Shown: positions 58,141 to 64,000 of the stretch, in pieces | Position numbering within the stretch: the stretch's first letter is position 1 | Layout: every line of letters starts with the position of its first letter | Source: Haematobia irritans | Taxonomy: Eukaryota; Arthropoda; Insecta; Diptera; Muscidae | Assembly: GCF_050003625.1 (NCBI RefSeq) | Contig: NC_134399.1 | Location: forward strand, 149,042,473 to 149,106,472 | Length of the DNA: 64,000 nt | Direction of reading: 5' to 3' | The notes under the pieces: model-generated | Told to the model about the DNA's origin: nothing | Seen by the model: the letters and a program-made list of their open reading frames with translations, nothing else | Database searches by the model: none | Position numbers and translations under genes: made by a program

Positions 58141-58341
58141 AGGACAGTTTAATATATCCGACATGAATCTTATAATGATGTTCCTTCGCATCTCGCTTGA
58201 CGCATCGGACATATGGAATAGACTATAAACTAACATTTTAACATTGGAATAGACTAGAAGCTAACATTTCGCATACGCAGTTTTATCTGCATACACTGCT
58301 CGACCGCATACTCTGTTTTACCTACTTACTTGGTTCGTATA

Positions 58342-58847
58342 CACTCAAAAAAAGTGAACTCTCTATTTCACTAAAGCCAATTTAACTTTTAGTTCATGGA
58401 AATTTTATGTTTGGAAAAAGTTTCCCTTACTCTAATAATTTTTTGCGTACGTTAGTTAAATGAACTAAATAACAGGAATATACAAAAATATACAAAATAT
58501 ACAAAAATTAAGCATAAAAATTTACTTAATTCGATTTTCACAAAATACTTCATTATTTCTTTAAATTTGTAAGTTTTACTGCATCCATCATGAACTTCGT
58601 ATGTCATTAAAGACGTTCTTGCAATTTTGAACTCCAAGTTTTTCCTTCAAACTACAAATTTTTCTTTAACAAGTGCAAAAAATTAATTATGTCTTATAAA
58701 GTTTTTTGAACTTGTCGAAAAATATTTACTAATTTTTGTGATATCGGCGCGATGCCAGCGTTTGTAGTACTGTTTAGTTAAAATTTTCAAATTTTTCTAA
58801 AATTAACCAAAAGTTTTCTTTCTGGTGGGTTCACTGTTTTTTCAGTG
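58342..58847 (-). mobile_element. MITE1, complete
   Basis: 506 bp, reverse orientation: CACTCAAAAAAAGTGAAC ... GTTCACTGTTTTTTCAGTG, with TA at 58340-58341 and 58848-58849. Lies in an intron. Confidence 0.85.
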
Positions 58848-59375
58848 TACGCACTCTTATATTGAAAGGTGGTCAATCCGCATACACGATGATAAAACCA
58901 TGTTACAATGTGTGGAAATGGAAGTATTATTTGGATAAAGACACATGTCAAATATGAATCTATAAGTATATTTGCAATTAAATTCTCCCGAAATTATCAG
59001 ATTATTGGAAGAAATTATTTGACACATGGAACTATTTGGAGGAAAAATCTCTTAAAAACATATTCAATGGGATCACCTATATCTGAGTGGACAAATCATT
59101 TCAAACATATATTGCAGAACCACCTCCTCGATGCAATTTGTCAGCCCTATACACTTTATACCCTTAAAGTATGTCATGAGTCGACTCCTTCAGCCATGTC
59201 TCAGTGACACAAACATAATCGATATCTGAATTTTCTAATATAAATTTAAATTAATCTTATTTGTGCATTAATGTGGCAAATGTGAAAAATGTTGCTTTGT
59301 CTTTCTCATCTTCAGTTTTGCTTCCATTCATACACCACGTGTTCCCGGGCAATTTTCCGCTATATTCATACTTAC

Positions 59376-59607
59376 CAATAAATTAATCTTCTCCACTCGC
59401 TCACTGCCACTTAAGGAGCTATACAAATGTTTGCTAGCATTTTTAGCTAAACTCATGACATCTTCATCTTTGGATAACTGTATAATGTGCTCGGTTATGA
59501 ATACAACTTGTTCGGGACTAAAACTTGGAACATCAGCAGGTAGAGATTCCAGACGTTGTGTAACTAAGTCGAATGTGTTTGGAGCCGAAGGGATTAGGGA
59601 TGATTTT
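59376..59607 (-). CDS. Penultimate coding exon of the C1-domain (possibly PDZD8-like) gene
   Basis: Acceptor caaattattag before AAAATCATCC at 59607. Donor TTATTG then GTAAGT at 59376/59375. 232 nt: one base completing the split Arg codon, then 77 codons to a phase-0 end. The protein reads KSSLIPSAPNTFDLVTQRLE through SLPADVPSFSPEQVVFI to SGSERVEKINLL, helical and well conserved in appearance. The intron to the next exon is 3640 bp and full of repeats. The intron upstream is only 82 bp. Confidence 0.65.
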
Positions 59608-59689
59608 CTAATAATTTGACGAGAGAAAAAAACAACCATTTCAACGGCACAAAATTAATGTATTATAATTTCATATTTTCGTTTCCTAC

Positions 59690-60370
59690 CTTGAGGGAGT
59701 ATGTTGTGGAGTTGGCGGTAAGCTTTTAGCAATAACACTTGGCGAAGCAGTTGAATTTGTACCAGTTGACCCTGTAGTACTGCTGGTAACACCAGCTATA
59801 GATGATACTATACCTGGTATGGCTAGATTGTTGGCTGAATTAACACGCTTAATACCCTGTGCCAATAGTCCAGTCAAACTTGAACGATGAACCTCCAAAT
59901 TACCGGGAGTTGTAGCTCCAGTTGCTGAAGCCGCTGCTGCAATTGCCCCATTATTATTTGTTGTATTTCCCTTTGAGGCATTAGCACAACCATCTGAGGC
60001 ATTTGGTGAACCATCACAATCTGGTTCAACTGCTGCATCTATATCCGGTTCAGTGACCATAAATTCTGGTGTTTGTACCAGAGGTGTCTGCTGTTGTAAA
60101 GCCGATGTACAATCAACGGGTCCGCATACGGTAGCATTCTGACATTTATTAATACACTTTTTGTGGCAACACATGAAGCATTCACGACATTGCATAGCAT
60201 CTTTTAGCCAAATTTTCTTGCCACAAAAATCACATTGTGTGGCTCTTTGGAAATGGGTGCGTACGAAGTTATGGGCACGGGGCTGTGTTGGTATGATGGT
60301 GTCCGTAGATTTGATGGAAATATTGTCAGAATAACCGCTGTCATCGGTCTTATCAACGGATGTTATAGAT
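59690..60370 (-). CDS. C1 zinc-finger exon (possibly PDZD8-like gene)
   Basis: Acceptor caatttttag at 60371, donor CAAG then GTAGG at 59690/59689, 681 nt. The encoded C1-type domain has H-X12-C-X2-C (HNFVRTHFQRATQCDFC), then GKKIWLKDAMQ and CX2CX4HX2C (CRECFMCCHKKC). The spacing of 11 between the Cys pairs is shorter than the 13-14 of typical C1 domains, so it is probably an atypical C1 that need not bind diacylglycerol. Downstream is a long low-complexity Ala/Thr/Ser linker with SLTGLLAQGIKRVNSANN and SLPPTPQHTPSR. In PDZD8 the C1 follows the SMP and PDZ domains and the protein acts in lipid transfer at ER contacts. Those upstream exons are not in the window. Confidence 0.65.
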
Positions 60371-60499
60371 CTAAAAATTGAAGAAAAATAGTAAACTTTT
60401 TAGTTTTGTAACCTTAATAGATAAGTAACAAGAAAACAAAACGACGATTATATGAAAAATGTGTTGATTTCAGTAATTTTCCAAGTATCTATATAAAGA

Positions 60500-61770
60500 T
60501 ACAAAAAATACCAAATTCCGGGTCGAGTCTTAAATATGCACCCCCCCATGGATTAAATATAATAGTTTCCATTGAAACCTCCTAGTCACTTGAAAATATA
60601 TATAATTTCAGGTGGATATGGTGAAATATAATAACTCGATTTAAATGGTATGGTCCCAGAAATTAAATTTTAAATTTCTACATTTGGAGACTTCATGAGG
60701 TATTGGATTCATATGAACCATTATTGTTTTAGTATTAGAGAAATTTTAAATTTCTCATCTAATCCGAGGAAATAATGCCTTTCATATGATTGGAAATCGG
60801 AATTCTGGAAATTTTTTCACCCAAATGAGCACCAGGAATAAAATCGTCAAGCTGTAATTGTAGTAACGGAAAATAAGGATGATCAGTACGCTTGATCATC
60901 GGGAGACCGGAGAGTATGAGTGCTATATCAAACTCTTACCGATATAATCCAAATTTGCCATAGCTGGATAGGATCTAAAAATACCTGTAAATTTCCTATT
61001 TGAGGGAAATTTCATAAAAGTGTGAGATCTGTTCTATATGAAGGCAATACCAAAATATGGACCGATTCATATTTAGCGTATCTCTTTGTAGACCTAATAT
61101 ACCTCTAAATTTTCAATTTCAGACAAATCGGCTAAAAATTGGGGTATATACACTGAAAAAACAGTGAACCCACCAGGAAGAAAACTTTCGGTTAATTTTA
61201 GAAAATTTTGGATATTTGTAGAAAATTTTAACTAAACAGTATTACAAACGTTGGCATCACGCCGATGTCATAAGAATAACTAAATATTTTTCGACAAATT
61301 CAAGAAAATTTATTAGACATAACTAAATTTTTTCACTTGTTAAAAAATGTCTTTAATGCCATACGAAGTTCATGATGGACGCATTTTTGGTAAAATGTAC
61401 AAATTTAAAGAAATTCTGAACTATTTTGTGGAAAACACGAATTTAGTTAATCTTTATGCTTCATTTGAGTATATTTTATCCCTCGGTTTTAGTTAATTTA
61501 ACTAACGTACAAAAAAAAAATATTAGAGTAAAGGAAACTTTCTCCAAACATAATAAGTCCGTGAACTAAAATAAAGTTAAATTGGCTTTAGTGAAATAGA
61601 GAGTTCACTTTTTTTGAGTGTAGATGTTCAAGAAACCAAATTGGGGGATCGCCTACGAACCTGATCTGCTTGCAGATAGAAATAACGAATCTATTGCAAA
61701 TTTAAGGACGACAGCGCCATTACTGAAGTCTTTAGTGTCACTACAACAGACAGACGGTCGTAGATATACG
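60500..61770 (-). mobile_element. Type-B Helentron, heavily decayed, with MITE1 inside
   Basis: taccaaattccgggtcgagt, aaatatgcacccccccatgg (3' side) and unit relics such as ataccaaaatatggaccgat at 61049. Near the 5' side cctgatctgcttgcagatag and acaacagacagacgg. The 5' terminus itself is unclear. Confidence 0.55.
61151..61620 (+). mobile_element. MITE1, complete
   Basis: 470 bp, CACTGAAAAAACAGTGAAC ... GTTCACTTTTTTTGAGTG, with TA at 61149-61150 and 61621-61622. Confidence 0.87.
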
Positions 61771-61807
61771 GGGTGCCTGATATCTAATGCAACAAAGCAT
61801 AGCGCAT

Positions 61808-61984
61808 TATTTGTTTCATTTTTATACTCTCCACCATAGGATGAGGGGTATATTAACATTATCATTCCGTTTAAAACACATAGAATTATTGGTCTCAGTC
61901 CTATGTCAAATTTCAGGAAGACAGCGCCATTTCTGAAGTCTGCGGTTCCTGATATCTAATGCAACAAAACAGTCCATTATTTGT
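61808..61984 (+). repeat. Partial Helentron 5' end
   Basis: tttatactctccaccatagg and gtatattaacattatcattc followed by a scrambled repeat of the preceding segment (gacagcgccatt, ctgaagtct). Confidence 0.6.
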
Positions 61985-62141
61985 TTCATTTTTATACTCT
62001 TCACAATAGGATGGGGGTATATTAAAACTATCATTCCGAATTATTGGTCACATCGAATTATTGGTTCCAGTCCATCCGTCTGTTGAAATCACGCTAACTT
62101 CCGAAGGAATCAAGCTATCAACTGGAAACTTGGTACAAGTA

Positions 62142-62645
62142 CACCCTCAAAAAAAAAAAAAAAAAAAAAAACGTATCTGTAACATATAGCCCAAACACAT
62201 TTTGCTTCAAGCTATATGCTTCAGGATTGGTCCAAACAAAATATTGTTTGCATTGTTCACATATTTTATTTCACCTTAGGGCATACACGGGTAGAAAAAA
62301 ATTTTAATGACATTTTCTTTGTGTGGTTATATTTTTAAGGAGCCAATTGGTTACTTCCATTATTTCACTTGCAGCGTACTCTCTAGGTCTCTCTTTCTAA
62401 ACACATATATGTTTATAGGTTATTTCTAAATTATTATATGTTTGCATCGAAGCATATTATATTTACAAACATTTTATGTCCCAAACATAATATGTTCTAA
62501 CATATTAACATATATGTCCCAAATATGTTATGCTAGTTTATGAACATTACATGCTTGCACATAAAAATATGGTGTTAAAAAAATTGAGTTCCAAACATAT
62601 AATGTTTACATCCAAACATATGAAAAACAGTCTTTCTCGTCCGTG
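62142..62645 (+). mobile_element. MITE3 copy
   Basis: 504 bp, TA at 62140-62141 and 62646-62647. Starts CACCCTC plus a 24-A run, ends ctttctcgtccgtg. The interior matches 45270-45510. Confidence 0.7.
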
Positions 62646-62654
62646 TAGTTGATA

Positions 62655-63882
62655 CGAGGGCAGTTCGGAAACTTCTTAGCCTAGCACAAAAAGCTCGGTA
62701 TAAAGAGAAAAAAGTTAAGTGTTTTGGAAACTTCCATTTCTGTTATGAAGACATGTTAAATTTTGTATCGATCTGGCAACTCCTTATTATAGAAACAGGT
62801 GTTAAAAAAGACGCAACCGCAATTTTTTTACAATGGAAAAATTAGAAATGCGTGCTGTCATTAAATATTTACATAAAAAAGGTTTATCGGGACAAGAAAT
62901 TCATAATGATATGGTGAAAGTGCTCCTTCATATGCAACAGTAAAAATTTGGGTTGCTGAATTTAAACGAGGTCGTACAAGCATTGAAGATGAACCACGTA
63001 GTGGACGTCCAAAAACAGCAACAACAACAGAAATTGTAGCCAAAGTGCATGATGATATGGTATTAAATGATCGACGAATAAAAGTGCGTGAAATTGCTAA
63101 TATCATGGGCATCTCAAATGATCGAGTCCATTTAATTTTGCATGAAGAACTACAGATGAAAAAGCTTTCTGCAAGATGGCTGCCGCATTTGTTAACAGTC
63201 GATCAAAAACACATAAGAATGAACATTTCTCAAGCTTGTTTGGATCGTTTTAAGTTAAATAAAATGGATTTTAAGCGTCGTTTCATAACTGTTGATGAGA
63301 CATGGATCCACCACTATACTCCAGAGACAAAAGAACAATCTAAACAATGGACTGAAGCTGGAGGAAGTGCCCAAAAAAGGCAAAAACAATTCAATCGGCT
63401 GGTAAGGTTATGGCAACGGTTTTTTGGGACTTCAGATGTATTTTATTGATTGAATATCAGGTTGCAATAGTACTCTGAATTTATTCAAATTCGAGAAAAA
63501 CGTCCTGGCTTACAACACAAAAAAATAATTTTTCATCAAGACAACGCACCAGCGAACAAGAGTGGCTAAAATCAACGAATAAAAGTACGAGTTTATTGCC
63601 CACCCACCTTATTCTCTTTATTTAGCTCCCAGTGACTTTTACTTGTTCCCAAATCTAAAAAACTTCCTAGCTGGCAAGCGTTTTACCTCAAATGAAGATG
63701 CAGATTACAGTTGTAAACCACTATTTTGAAGACTTTGAGGAAAACTATTTTAATCAAGGAATAGAATTGCTAGAAAAGCGTTGGACTAAGTGTAGTGAAG
63801 TTTCAGGAGATTATATTGAAAAATAAAAATATTTTGGAAAAACCAACTATTCTCTTTCATTGAAGTTTCCGAACCGCCCTCG
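62655..63882 (+). mobile_element. Full-length mariner, second lineage
   Basis: 1228 bp. The ends are CGAGGGCAGTTCGGAAACTT and, reversed, CGAGGGCGGTTCGGAAACTT, with TA at 62653-62654 and 63883-63884. It is inserted a few bases from MITE3 inside a Helentron. Confidence 0.9.
62833..63824 (+). pseudogene. Mariner transposase, several frameshifts
   Basis: Starts MEKLEMRAVIKYLHKKGLSG at 62833. A frameshift occurs near 62915 before KIWVAEFKRGRTSIEDEPRS. The helix-turn-helix and first catalytic block (FITVDETWIHHYTPETKEQS) are intact to about 63365, where another shift occurs. Later pieces include the HQDNAPA-like block near 63535 and the C-terminal FEENYFNQGIELLEKRWTKC. Distinct from the Himar1-like copy. 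Not functional as it stands. Confidence 0.88.
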
Positions 63883-64000
63883 TATTGGTGTAAATCCGAT
63901 GGTATTGTAAATAAGCCACATCGGACCGGTTTAGGTATAGCGTCCATATAAACCGACTCCCAGATTTGGCTTGCGGAGCCTCTTATAGAAGTATCTTTCA

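Larger units (their letters stand above)
61985..64000 (+). mobile_element. Type-A Helentron, runs off the window, carrying MITE3 and a mariner
   Basis: 5' end tttttatactcttcacaata, then ccatccgtctgttgaaatca and acttggtacaagta. After two insertions it continues ttggtgtaaatccgatggta to 153-bp-unit sequence at 63900-64000. Confidence 0.8.

Overview
The window is a repeat-dense stretch of a dipteran nuclear genome, most likely a muscid fly. A short mariner copy (7751-8669) has inverted repeats within one or two bases of Himar1, and its transposase remnant reads almost like Himar1, the element reconstructed from the horn fly Haematobia irritans. Haematobia, Stomoxys or a close relative is therefore the best guess. 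The species is an inference. There are no prokaryotic features.

Only two host genes are visible, both on the minus strand and both partial. At 6574-6844 lies a first coding exon with a poly-Asn tract and a good splice donor, possibly an LRRC20-like leucine-rich-repeat protein. At 55481-60370 lie the last three coding exons of a protein with an atypical C1 zinc finger, possibly PDZD8-like. Their splice sites and phases agree. Almost everything else is mobile DNA.

Most abundant are DINE-1/mini-me-type non-autonomous Helentrons. They have a 5' end with the inverted motif TACCCTCCACCAT, a (TA)n block, a (GTCY)n microsatellite, 153-bp tandem units, 29-bp tandem units, and a 3' hairpin ending CTTGTTTT. 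Two diverged types occur: A (9219-12050, 15373-17210, 20122-22325, 27597-37895, 46505-48405, 61985-end) and B (49757-51655, 52077-53660, about 60500-61770). Three hAT-like elements (19384-25933, 44291-45976, 48840-54238) are bounded by 8-bp target duplications, two of them perfect. There are also several TA-flanked MITE families, two tRNA-derived SINEs, Tc1/mariner remnants, and two DD41D (rosa-like) elements of 932 bp.

An Osvaldo-like Ty3/gypsy retrotransposon (27904-36784, minus) is nearly complete. It has 1.4-kb LTRs that differ at only a few positions, a tRNA-Lys primer site, a gag-pol -1 frameshift heptamer, and one in-frame stop in pol. It sits in a four-level nest: MITE4 > Helentron > LTR element > DD41D element.

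The most interesting signal is a repeat, probably Penelope-like, that carries a hammerhead ribozyme fold with a three-pair stem III in three copies (14364-14408, 19967-20011, 25170-25214). All positions and repeat comparisons were made by eye; no database search was run.
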